17,607 nucleotides of DNA from Alphaproteobacteria bacterium (GTDB lineage: Bacteria; Pseudomonadota; Alphaproteobacteria; Micavibrionales; UBA2020), in the NCBI GenBank assembly GCA_029266795.1, contig JAQSWE010000103.1:1-17607 (forward strand), given 5' to 3'. The translations under genes were made by a program, and so were the position numbers. Each line of letters begins with the position of its first letter. Position 1 is the stretch's first letter. Of this stretch, positions 8,729 to 14,853 are shown one piece after another. The notes below the pieces were generated by a model. That model ran no database searches. It saw only the letters and a program-made list of their open reading frames with translations, and was not told the origin of the DNA.

Positions 8729-9838
8729 ATGTCTGAACCTGAAAAAAAACCTGCCAAGGTTGAACCAGCTATTGATGACATTGCTGCCAACGATGAACTT
8801 GTGGGCGCGTCGCCCGCCGCTCCCGCCGTTCCGGCTTCCCCTGCCCCTGCAGTGGTCGCGCCTGTGAACGACAACACCGAAGAAGCAGCCCCTGCTGCTG
8901 CCGCACCCAAAAGCCGCATGCGCGGTTTCCTGAAGGGCGCATTCAATGTCGTCTCCGGCATGGCCATGGGTGCCGCCGTTTCCGCCGTTGCCAAAACCGC
9001 TGCTGTCGTCGGCATGACCATCGCGGGCGCGCCTGCCTGGGCAACCATCCTCGGCTCCGGCGTTGCTGTCGGTATCGGCTCCACCCTGCTGCATGACGCG
9101 CTTGAGCGCCGCAAGCTGAAAAAGGGCGGCGCTGAACTGCCCGCCTATTTCTCGCTGACGCATGGCAAGGAATTGCTGTCAAAAAAGAACCTGAAAGTGT
9201 TCGGTCTCAGCACCACCTTCGCGATTGCCGGCTCGGCGCTGTTCCTCGGCCTGCAATCCGGTACCATCCAGGGCTGGCTGGGCTTCGTCGTTCCGCCGGT
9301 CGTTGAAACTGTTGTCGCGCCCCCGGTCGACACCGTTGTCGCGCCGCCGGTTGAAACTGCGGTGATCCCGCCGGTTGAAACGATCGTGGCAGCCCCCATC
9401 TGCCTCAGCCCGACGGAGCAATTCGCCGCCTTGATCGACGGCCATGATGTGTCGGCGCGCGTGACGGATGCAATCTCGCGCTCGGCATCGACCAACGCAC
9501 ATATCGCAGCGCAGGGCGCGAAAGACCTCGCCTTCTTCGCCTTCAATGGCATGGACGGCGTTCCGAAAGATGCTTCCGTTGCTGTCGAGCTGTTCAAGCA
9601 GGCGGCCGAAGGCGGCAACATGCAGGCAAAAGTCGACTTGCTCTACATGCAATATCACGGCCTCGGCGGCGTTACCGCCGACAAGGCTTCCGCCCTCGGC
9701 GCGATGCAGGACATGAAGGGCGCACGCGCCGCCATGTTCGTGCGCGAATGGGGTGGTGCAGGCCGCGTGATCGAGCATGTCAAATTCGACACCTCGACCA
9801 TCCTGAAAGGCATGACCGTCGGCTGCCCGACGCCCTGA
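8729..9838 (+). CDS. Membrane-anchored Sel1-like repeat protein with Pro-Val repeat linker, function unknown
   Basis: A 369-residue protein with four visible parts. Residues 1-60 are an Ala/Pro/Glu-rich disordered tail. Residues about 64-125 are Gly/Ala-rich and hydrophobic, enough for one or two membrane helices (about 74-96 and 102-121); 157-178 form another helix. Residues 189-221 are four copies of a Pro-Pro-Val-(Val)-Glu/Asp-Thr-x-Val unit, probably an extended spacer. Residues about 258-330 carry Sel1-like (SLR) sequence: AAQGAKDLAFFAFNG...DASVAVELFKQAAEGGN, then YMQYHGLGGVTADKASALGAM. Sel1 repeats are alpha-alpha hairpins that bind partner proteins. With no cleavable signal peptide, the tail is probably cytoplasmic; an odd number of helices would place the Sel1 domain in the periplasm. 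It has its own promoter and terminator, so it is a one-gene unit. The architecture does not match a named family I know. The GGAG seven bases before the ATG supports the start. Confidence 0.85.
   Translation: MSEPEKKPAKVEPAIDDIAANDELVGASPAAPAVPASPAPAVVAPVNDNTEEAAPAAAAPKSRMRGFLKGAFNVVSGMAMGAAVSAVAKTAAVVGMTIAGAPAWATILGSGVAVGIGSTLLHDALERRKLKKGGAELPAYFSLTHGKELLSKKNLKVFGLSTTFAIAGSALFLGLQSGTIQGWLGFVVPPVVETVVAPPVDTVVAPPVETAVIPPVETIVAAPICLSPTEQFAALIDGHDVSARVTDAISRSASTNAHIAAQGAKDLAFFAFNGMDGVPKDASVAVELFKQAAEGGNMQAKVDLLYMQYHGLGGVTADKASALGAMQDMKGARAAMFVREWGGAGRVIEHVKFDTSTILKGMTVGCPTP
9293..9391 (+). repeat. In-frame tandem repeat encoding the Pro-Val spacer
   Basis: Four consecutive units of 27, 24, 24 and 24 bases (starting at 9293, 9320, 9344 and 9368) encode PPVVETVVA, PPVDTVVA, PPVETAVI and PPVETIVA. 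The units have drifted at synonymous and non-synonymous sites, so they are old enough to have diverged, but the 24-base register is kept, which points to unit duplication. Copy number may vary between strains. Confidence 0.85.
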
Positions 9839-9858
9839 TCCTTTCAAGTGACGTGAAT

Positions 9859-9890
9859 AAAAAAGGCCGGATCGGTGATCCGGCCTTTTT
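9859..9890. terminator. Strong Rho-independent terminator, potentially bidirectional
   Basis: A run of A (9859-9864), GGCCGGATC (9865-9873), loop GGT, GATCCGGCC (9877-9885) and TTTTT (9886-9890). The 9-bp GC-rich stem is perfect and can extend through the A/T tracts. It lies 20 bases after the Sel1 gene stop and ends that transcript; the A-tract lets it work on the minus strand too, but no minus-strand gene enters it here. Confidence 0.95.
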
Positions 9891-9939
9891 CTTTCTTATC
9901 TATTAATCAGCCACTTAGCCTAGCCGTTGCGAAATACCC

Positions 9940-9968
9940 TTCGTCGCGTTTGAGAATATATGTATAAT
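9940..9968 (+). promoter_or_regulatory. Putative promoter of the HExxH-protein gene
   Basis: A perfect -10 TATAAT (9963-9968) in an AT-rich patch is preceded at 17 bases by TTCGTC (9940-9945), a poor -35. With a start point near 9975 the leader would be only about 14 bases, just enough to include AAGGA (9978-9982), which lies six bases before the ATG. The terminator upstream makes an own promoter necessary. Confidence 0.5.
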
Positions 9969-9988
9969 AGGGTCTGCAAGGAACCTTT

Positions 9989-11008
9989 ATGGCCGATGAC
10001 TCGCCCGCCGCCGATTTCGCCAAGGCCGCCCGCCAACCGGGCTCCCCTGAATTCAACTTCGAAGCGGCTGTTTCCGAATTTTACGATACCTATCCCGACC
10101 GTACCGGCAGCATCTATTTCGTCGATGTGTCGACGGGTAATATCGTGCATCCTGACCAGAAAGTGGTGCAAGACCTGATCGAGCTGATGAACAGCGAACA
10201 GGGCGCAAAAACCTTGCAGCCGATTTTCGCGCACTGCCAGAAGCAGAAAACTTCCTACTGCCAGACGGATGATCACGGCAATTCGATCGTGTTCATCTAT
10301 ACAGCCGAAGACCGCCCGCGTTTTTTCGATGGTTCGGTAACGACCGCGCAGGAACTGCAGTTTATTTTCGACCATGAAACCGGCCATGCGCTTGTGCCTG
10401 AAGCCGGCAGCCGCGACCGTCTGGTGGCAGAGAATGCGGCGGACGCCTTCGCCCTGATCCGCAACATCCAGCGCAACGGCGCAGACCCCGTACTGGCCGA
10501 ACAATTGATGCTATTCCGCACGCGCCATGCGCTTTACAATACCAGCGGGATGATCAATTTCTCCGGCCCCACAGTTGAAAAGATAAATGAATCGCAAAGC
10601 CGCATCGCCGCCGCGGGCGTGAACGCGCAGCAGGCGATCTCTCTCGCCGGTGCCTTCGCCGCGCATTACACGCCGAACACGGGCGAAGCGCAGCATTTAT
10701 TCGAAAGCTTTGAAAAACTGCATGGCCAGACGCCGCTGGGCGAACTGACCAATATCGTGTTGAACACGCCATTTCCCGATACCTTCAAATGGACATCAAC
10801 GGTATTGAAGGCGATATTGGAGAAGAAAATCGCAACACCCGCCGGCCTTGAAGCTGAATTCAACGATGAAGCGGCGAAAACCCTGCCCCCGAAAATCGCG
10901 GAACGCGCGGCGCAGCTGGCGGATTACGATTTCATCGGCGAAGTGCTGCGCGACAAGCCGATGCCGAAGGGCACTGCCCCCTTCCTCAACGGCCATCCCA
11001 AAGCGTAG
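9989..11008 (+). CDS. Uncharacterised HExxH protein, putative zinc metallopeptidase
   Basis: A 339-residue protein with no signal peptide or membrane segment, so presumably cytoplasmic unless exported another way. Residues 129-133 read HETGH, an HExxH zinc-binding and catalytic motif within a helix (QELQFIFDHETGHALV). Fifteen residues on comes AENAADAFAL (147-156), which could supply the third ligand, Glu148 or Asp152, as in gluzincin- or aspzincin-like proteins. The N-terminal part (about 37-66) has a short strand-rich segment and two cysteines follow (83 and 91). The C-terminal 180 residues are mostly helical with no motif I know. AAGGA six bases upstream fixes the start. The gene stands alone behind a terminator and ends one base before the convergent glycosidase-like gene. 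The family is not recognised; HExxH alone can occur by chance, but its hydrophobic helix context and the ENxxAD follow-up make a metallopeptidase likely. Confidence 0.8.
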   Translation: MADDSPAADFAKAARQPGSPEFNFEAAVSEFYDTYPDRTGSIYFVDVSTGNIVHPDQKVVQDLIELMNSEQGAKTLQPIFAHCQKQKTSYCQTDDHGNSIVFIYTAEDRPRFFDGSVTTAQELQFIFDHETGHALVPEAGSRDRLVAENAADAFALIRNIQRNGADPVLAEQLMLFRTRHALYNTSGMINFSGPTVEKINESQSRIAAAGVNAQQAISLAGAFAAHYTPNTGEAQHLFESFEKLHGQTPLGELTNIVLNTPFPDTFKWTSTVLKAILEKKIATPAGLEAEFNDEAAKTLPPKIAERAAQLADYDFIGEVLRDKPMPKGTAPFLNGHPKA

Positions 11009-11009
11009 G

Positions 11010-12044
11010 CTACTTCAGGTTATTCACCACGGTCTTCCACGCCTGCTTTTCCCTGCCATCTGCCGTTTTCAGGCCGAGAGTACAAAGAAAGTCCCGGAAT
11101 TTACGCTTCAATTCTTTTGGCGCCTTGCCGAAGCCGTAATAGCCGGTGAACATGTCGCAATGCTCCGCCGTAAAATCATGCAGCATGAACAGGTTTGCCA
11201 TTTTGATCCGGTCGCGGCTGCGCACGGCGCTGATGAAGGTATCGAAAAACTTCGCCTGCCGCGCTTCGGATGACCCGAGGCCCTCGCTCGATGGGAATCC
11301 GGCTTCCTGTAAATAGATGTCTTTCTCCCCCGCCGCCGCGACCATCATGTCCAGATGGCTGTTGATGTCTTCAATGGGCAGCAGTTTCAGGTCGATGACG
11401 GGGTAATAGGTGAAAATCGCAATCTCGCTCGCCTGCAGCAGTTTTTGCACAATCTTGGTGCGGCCTTTCATCAGCCCGTCGAAGGTGACGGTGATGCCGA
11501 TGCGGGTATCGGGCCATGCGTTGCGCTTGATGACAGCCTGTGCCGCTTCGTAGAATTTCAGGAAGGATTCCAGTTCCTTGGGATTTTTCTCGAAATAGAC
11601 GTCGGCCTCATTCGCCAGTGAAACGTATTTCGGGGCCTTTGCGCCCTCCAGCATCAGGTGGTCCATGAATTCCTGAAACCTCGCGATCATGGCGGGATCA
11701 TCCCAAGCCATTTTTTCGAGGTCGCGGGGCAGTTCACGCTTCACAGTGTTGATGGGCTGGAATCCGAAAAACACGGGACGGCCGGCATCGGTGCTTTCGT
11801 TGAAATCCTTCGCCAGCTGTCGCAGGTCGCCGTAAATGCGGCTGCCGGGCTCAAGGTCTTTCCATGTTTTCGTGATGACGATGGTGGATGCGTTTATATC
11901 ATTCAAATTCTGCGCCGTCGCAACCCAGTCCTCGGTCGCGGCCTGCGCGCCGTTGCGGGGATAGGCCGTGACGGAAAATTCGGTTGCCAGCGCGGCCGTC
12001 GTGAAACTGGCGGCGAAAAGCAGGGAAAGAATGAGTGTTTTCAT
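11010..12044 (-). CDS. Secreted glycoside-hydrolase-like TIM-barrel protein
   Basis: A 344-residue protein beginning with a clear Sec signal peptide (MKTLILSLLFAASFTTAALA, cleavage probably after Ala20). The mature part looks like a clan GH-A (beta/alpha)8 barrel: a strand with ITKTWKDLEP (57-66), YVSLANEAD (140-148) giving the Asn-Glu pair expected for the acid/base (Asn145-Glu146), IFTYYPVID (210-218), and IYLQEAGFPS (243-252) with Glu247 where the nucleophile should be. It resembles arabinogalactan-endogalactanase/GH53-type or unassigned clan A enzymes, but I cannot fix the family or substrate. A longer frame runs upstream but is only antisense to the neighbouring pseudouridine synthase; ATG 12042-12044 is chosen because the signal peptide starts exactly there. 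The site upstream is weak. It lies 60 bases from a divergent gene and one base from the convergent HExxH gene. Confidence 0.85.
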   Translation of the reverse strand: MKTLILSLLFAASFTTAALATEFSVTAYPRNGAQAATEDWVATAQNLNDINASTIVITKTWKDLEPGSRIYGDLRQLAKDFNESTDAGRPVFFGFQPINTVKRELPRDLEKMAWDDPAMIARFQEFMDHLMLEGAKAPKYVSLANEADVYFEKNPKELESFLKFYEAAQAVIKRNAWPDTRIGITVTFDGLMKGRTKIVQKLLQASEIAIFTYYPVIDLKLLPIEDINSHLDMMVAAAGEKDIYLQEAGFPSSEGLGSSEARQAKFFDTFISAVRSRDRIKMANLFMLHDFTAEHCDMFTGYYGFGKAPKELKRKFRDFLCTLGLKTADGREKQAWKTVVNNLK

Positions 12045-12104
12045 GCCCGCATTTTGCCCCAAAAAGGCTGGCTTGACCATAGGCAAGGCGCGTATGATGG
12101 CGGC
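12045..12104. promoter_or_regulatory. Short divergent promoter region between the glycosidase-like and pseudouridine synthase genes
   Basis: These 60 bases must drive two genes in opposite directions. On the plus strand TTGACC (12073-12078) and TATGAT (12093-12098) look like promoter boxes, but the spacer is only 14 bases and the -10 would nearly touch the ATG at 12105, so they are doubtful. No good Shine-Dalgarno precedes either start. Confidence 0.3.
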
Positions 12105-12788
12105 ATGAAAAACATCCGCGACCATGTGCTGTTCAAAGACCAGCTGATCATCGTACTGAACAAGCCGCCCGGCATTCCCGTCCATGCGGGGCCGAATGGC
12201 GGGGCGAGCCTCGAGGATTATTTCATCGAATTGAAATACGATTACAAGGAAATGCCGCATCTGGGCCACCGCCTCGACCGCGACACCAGCGGCTGCCTTG
12301 TGCTGGGGCGGAACGAGCGCGCGCTGCGAAAACTCGGCAAGCTGTTCGAGGGTGGCCGCATCCAGAAAACCTATTGGGCGATCGTGACCGGCAAGATGAC
12401 CGAAGAAACCGGCACCATCGACGTCGCGCTTAAAAAAGTGAAAGCGCCGAAGGGCTGGACGATGCAGCCCGCGCCCAAACACGACCCCGATGCGCAGGAA
12501 GCCGTGACGGATTATAAAGTATTGAAGCACCTGCCCGGCAACCTGACATGGGTGGAGCTGTACCCGCGCACAGGACGCACGCACCAGCTGCGCGTGCATT
12601 TAAAATACATCGGTTTCCCGATCAAGGGCGACTGGCTCTATACGGGTTCCGACACGCGGCCGCCGCAGGGTGAATTCCCGACGCTCAACCTCCACGCCCG
12701 CAGCATCACCCTGCCTCTCTATCAGGACAAGCCGCCGATCACGGTCGAGGCCGAGATGCCGCCGCATATGGCGGCGCTGATCGCTTAA
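12105..12788 (+). CDS. RluA-family RNA pseudouridine synthase
   Basis: This enzyme isomerises specific uridines in ribosomal or transfer RNA to pseudouridine. The 227-residue protein is the bare catalytic domain with no S4 RNA-binding domain, like RluA and TruC and unlike RluC/D. It shows ADKPxG-type opening VLNKPPGIPVHAG (17-29), the catalytic motif HRLDRDTSG (55-63, Asp58), TYWAIVTG (89-96) and the C-terminal RTGRTHQLRVHL block (155-166). The exact target (23S position 746, tRNA position 32 or 65) cannot be read from sequence. ATG 12105 is used because the VLFKDQLIIVLNKP strand begins right after it and the upstream extension is only antisense of the glycosidase-like gene. It ends by sharing TTAA (12785-12788) with the convergent tspO. 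Confidence 0.93.
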   Translation: MKNIRDHVLFKDQLIIVLNKPPGIPVHAGPNGGASLEDYFIELKYDYKEMPHLGHRLDRDTSGCLVLGRNERALRKLGKLFEGGRIQKTYWAIVTGKMTEETGTIDVALKKVKAPKGWTMQPAPKHDPDAQEAVTDYKVLKHLPGNLTWVELYPRTGRTHQLRVHLKYIGFPIKGDWLYTGSDTRPPQGEFPTLNLHARSITLPLYQDKPPITVEAEMPPHMAALIA

Positions 12789-13291
12789 CCGCCTCGGATA
12801 AACGTAGCCTCCGGCTTGGGGGGCGGGTTCAGATCCCAATAAGAATAATTCAGGTAGGCAGCAAACAAAGTCCATGCCAGCGCCGGCAGCATCAGGTAGG
12901 CGACGATGCGTTTTTCTTTCCATGCGGTCATGATCAGCAGGATCGCCACAAGGTCATAGGCGAGGATCCAGTAGAACCCCGCCAGTATCGCCTTCAACGT
13001 AAAGAAGATGAAACTCCACCCCCAACTGAGCGCCATGTAGCTGCCGAACAGGATTTGCAGTTTCTTGCGCGCGGGGCTTGCGGGCATCCGCCAGATAAAC
13101 CACCCCGCCGTCGCAATCATCGCATAGAGCGTCGACCACACCACCGGAAACACCCAGTTCGGCGGCGCGAATGACGGGCGGTTCAGCGTCGCATACCATT
13201 CGCGCACGCTGTTCATATTATAATGCCCGATCCCCGCCGAGATGGCTTCAAAGGCGAGGATGAGGAGGATGAGGGAGAGGTATTTTTTCAT
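12785..13291 (-). CDS. tspO: TspO/MBR family tryptophan-rich membrane protein
   Basis: TspO is a five-helix outer-membrane or envelope protein that binds porphyrins and, in Rhodobacter, tunes photosynthesis and stress genes. The 168 residues show the family blocks: WYATLNRPSFAPPNWVFPVV (32-51) followed by WSTLYAMIATAGW, the second-helix block LSWGWSFIFF (88-97) and AWTLFAAYLNYSYWDLN (139-155). The usual Asn in the family block LNxxWSxxFF is Ser89 here, an unusual change near the ligand pocket. Five hydrophobic helices are visible (about 3-22, 45-67, 79-98, 103-122, 129-152). The start overlaps the stop of the upstream gene as ATGA (13288-13291), so translation is coupled; there is no separate Shine-Dalgarno. 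It is the last gene of the operon and shares TTAA with the convergent pseudouridine synthase. Confidence 0.93.
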   Translation of the reverse strand: MKKYLSLILLILAFEAISAGIGHYNMNSVREWYATLNRPSFAPPNWVFPVVWSTLYAMIATAGWFIWRMPASPARKKLQILFGSYMALSWGWSFIFFTLKAILAGFYWILAYDLVAILLIMTAWKEKRIVAYLMLPALAWTLFAAYLNYSYWDLNPPPKPEATFIRGG

Positions 13292-13647
13292 GGGAATGCC
13301 ATTATTCTAGGAGCGAAGGTTTCGTGTATAACCCACATTGAGACTACATAAAAAGTCACTATTAAGACTCTAACTTCCGGATTTGGGAAATCCTCTCGAA
13401 AGGGAATTTTTCTCAAATAGTGCAGGCAGTAAAAAGGCGAAAAGACGAGAGCGGCAACTAAGAGGATTAATAGAAAACTATATACCCACTCAGAAAGAAA
13501 ACTAGCCAGAAAAACACGTATGTTGCTAATCAACGCGAGATGAAAACAACAGGAAAAAATAGCAGTTAAAGCCATCGGAATGATAAAAGCCATTCCGTAC
13601 AAACCCGCACATCTTTTAAATTCTTTTCGTCTCTCGTCCTCTGTCAT
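13288..13647 (-). CDS. Small AT-rich membrane protein, unrecognised
   Basis: A 119-residue protein with a charged start (MTEDERRKEFKR) and three likely membrane helices (about 17-40, 53-76 and 92-109). I recognise no family. The gene is about 38% GC by hand count over 13321-13620, against 62-67% in sampled stretches of adjacent genes, and uses AGA, TTA and TGT codons that its neighbours avoid, so it looks acquired or newly evolved. Yet its ends fit the operon exactly: its ATG directly follows the alcohol dehydrogenase TGA (TGAATG) and its own TGA overlaps the tspO ATG. It has no visible Shine-Dalgarno and probably relies on re-initiation. A real gene is favoured because removing it would break this coupling and because the helices are well formed; a chance frame is the alternative. 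Confidence 0.65.
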   Translation of the reverse strand: MTEDERRKEFKRCAGLYGMAFIIPMALTAIFSCCFHLALISNIRVFLASFLSEWVYSFLLILLVAALVFSPFYCLHYLRKIPFREDFPNPEVRVLIVTFYVVSMWVIHETFAPRIMAFP

Positions 13648-14850
13648 TCAAGCAGCGCGCTGCTTCTCTGCCAAATCCCCCTTCAGCGCATTCGCAAAAA
13701 TCTCTGCATAATCCACTGCCGTCAATGCGATCGGGTTGCCACCAGCCGACGGGTCTTGCGTGGCGAGTTTGCCGATTTCGCTGATGCGGTCGGAAGGAAC
13801 GCCGATTTCAGCCAGCGTATTCGGCACGCCGAGCTGTTTGCGGAAGTCGAGCATCCATTTCATCACGGCATCAAAGCCGGAGGCGTTATAGCCCTGCGCC
13901 TGCAGGTTCATGACGCGCGCGAGGTGGTCCATTTTTTCGGTCAGGGCGGAGCGGTTGCGCAGCACGACATAGGGCAGCAGGATGGCGTTCAGCAAGCCAT
14001 GCGGCTTGTCGTAGTTGCCGCCGAGCGGATGGGCGAGCGCGTGGACGCCGCCGAGACCTTTCTGGAACGCCGCCGCGCCCATCGTGGCTGCAATCATCAT
14101 ATGCGCGCGCGCCTCGATATCCTTGCCGTCCTTGTACGCGCGGGGCAGGTATTCGGCGACGAGCTTCATGCCTTCCAAGGCAATCCCGTCCGCCTGCGGA
14201 TGGAACCCGGGGGCGCAGAAGGCTTCGAAGCAATGCACAAACGCGTCGATCCCGGTCGCCGCTGTGATATGCGGCGGCAGGCCGATGGTGAGTTCGGGAT
14301 CGGCGATGACCAGCGCGGGCAAAATCTTCGGGTGGAAAATCAGTTTTTTCTCGTGGCTTTCTTCATGCACGACGACGGAGCAGCGGCCGACTTCGGAGCC
14401 GGTGCCGGAGGTTGTCGGCACGGCGATCACAGGCGCCATGCCTGCTTCGTTCACGCGCAGGTAATTGTCGCCCTCGTCCACGAAATCCCACAGCGGGCGG
14501 TCCTGCCCGACCATCAGGGCAATCGCCTTCGCGGCATCAAGGCCGGAGCCGCCGCCGAACGCGATCACGCCGTCATGCTTGCCGTCCTTATACGCCTTCA
14601 CGCCGTCGTCGATATTCTTGCCGGTGGGGTTCGGCTTGATGTCGGCAAACACCGCCGCTTCCAGCCCAGCCCCTTTCAGCAGCGCAATCGTGTTTTTGAC
14701 GATCTCGTGTTCCTTCAGCCCGGCATCGGTAATCAGCAGCGGTTTCTTCATATTAAATTTCTTGCAGCTGTCCGCCAATTCCTTGATGCGGCCCGGGCCG
14801 AACAGGATGCGGGTGGGGTAATTCCAGGTGCCGGTGATGTGTTTCGTCAT
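13648..14850 (-). CDS. Iron-containing (group III) alcohol dehydrogenase
   Basis: This family uses NAD(P)H to interconvert short-chain alcohols or hydroxy-aldehydes and their carbonyls with one bound Fe2+ (or Zn2+). The 400 residues include the nucleotide-binding GGGSGLDAAK (99-108), PTTSGTGSE (145-153), and the metal ligands Asp202 and His206 (GIDAFVHCFEAF), His270 and His284 (GVHALAHPLGGNYDKPHG), with the spacing found in lactaldehyde reductase FucO (4, 64 and 14 residues). Substrate is unknown; in this operon it may reduce or oxidise a hydroxy-amine-derived aldehyde. It starts 3 bases after the aminotransferase stop, with AAGG seven bases upstream. Its last codons (KQRAA-stop) contain a 16-bp palindrome. 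Confidence 0.95.
   Translation of the reverse strand: MTKHITGTWNYPTRILFGPGRIKELADSCKKFNMKKPLLITDAGLKEHEIVKNTIALLKGAGLEAAVFADIKPNPTGKNIDDGVKAYKDGKHDGVIAFGGGSGLDAAKAIALMVGQDRPLWDFVDEGDNYLRVNEAGMAPVIAVPTTSGTGSEVGRCSVVVHEESHEKKLIFHPKILPALVIADPELTIGLPPHITAATGIDAFVHCFEAFCAPGFHPQADGIALEGMKLVAEYLPRAYKDGKDIEARAHMMIAATMGAAAFQKGLGGVHALAHPLGGNYDKPHGLLNAILLPYVVLRNRSALTEKMDHLARVMNLQAQGYNASGFDAVMKWMLDFRKQLGVPNTLAEIGVPSDRISEIGKLATQDPSAGGNPIALTAVDYAEIFANALKGDLAEKQRAA
13650..13665. repeat. Perfect 16-bp palindrome at the 3' end of the alcohol dehydrogenase gene
   Basis: AAGCAGCGCGCTGCTT reads the same on both strands. In mRNA it can form a 6-bp stem with a CGCG loop that ends beside the TGA-ATG junction with the small membrane-protein gene. 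It could reduce re-initiation, mark a processing site or bind a dimeric protein; it also sits exactly where the base composition changes. Part of it is fixed by coding for the C-terminal KQRAA. Confidence 0.6.
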
Positions 14851-14853
14851 GAC

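Noticed and set aside
9293..9391. Tandem repeats as a CRISPR array
   Set aside because: The units are contiguous, have no spacers, and keep one reading frame within a gene.
12073..12098. TTGACC and TATGAT as the promoter of the pseudouridine synthase gene
   Set aside because: The 14-base spacer is too short, and the -10 would lie only six bases from the start codon.
12045..12599. Upstream extension of the glycosidase-like gene (185 more codons)
   Set aside because: The extension is antisense to the pseudouridine synthase, and a proper signal peptide begins at the internal ATG 12044.
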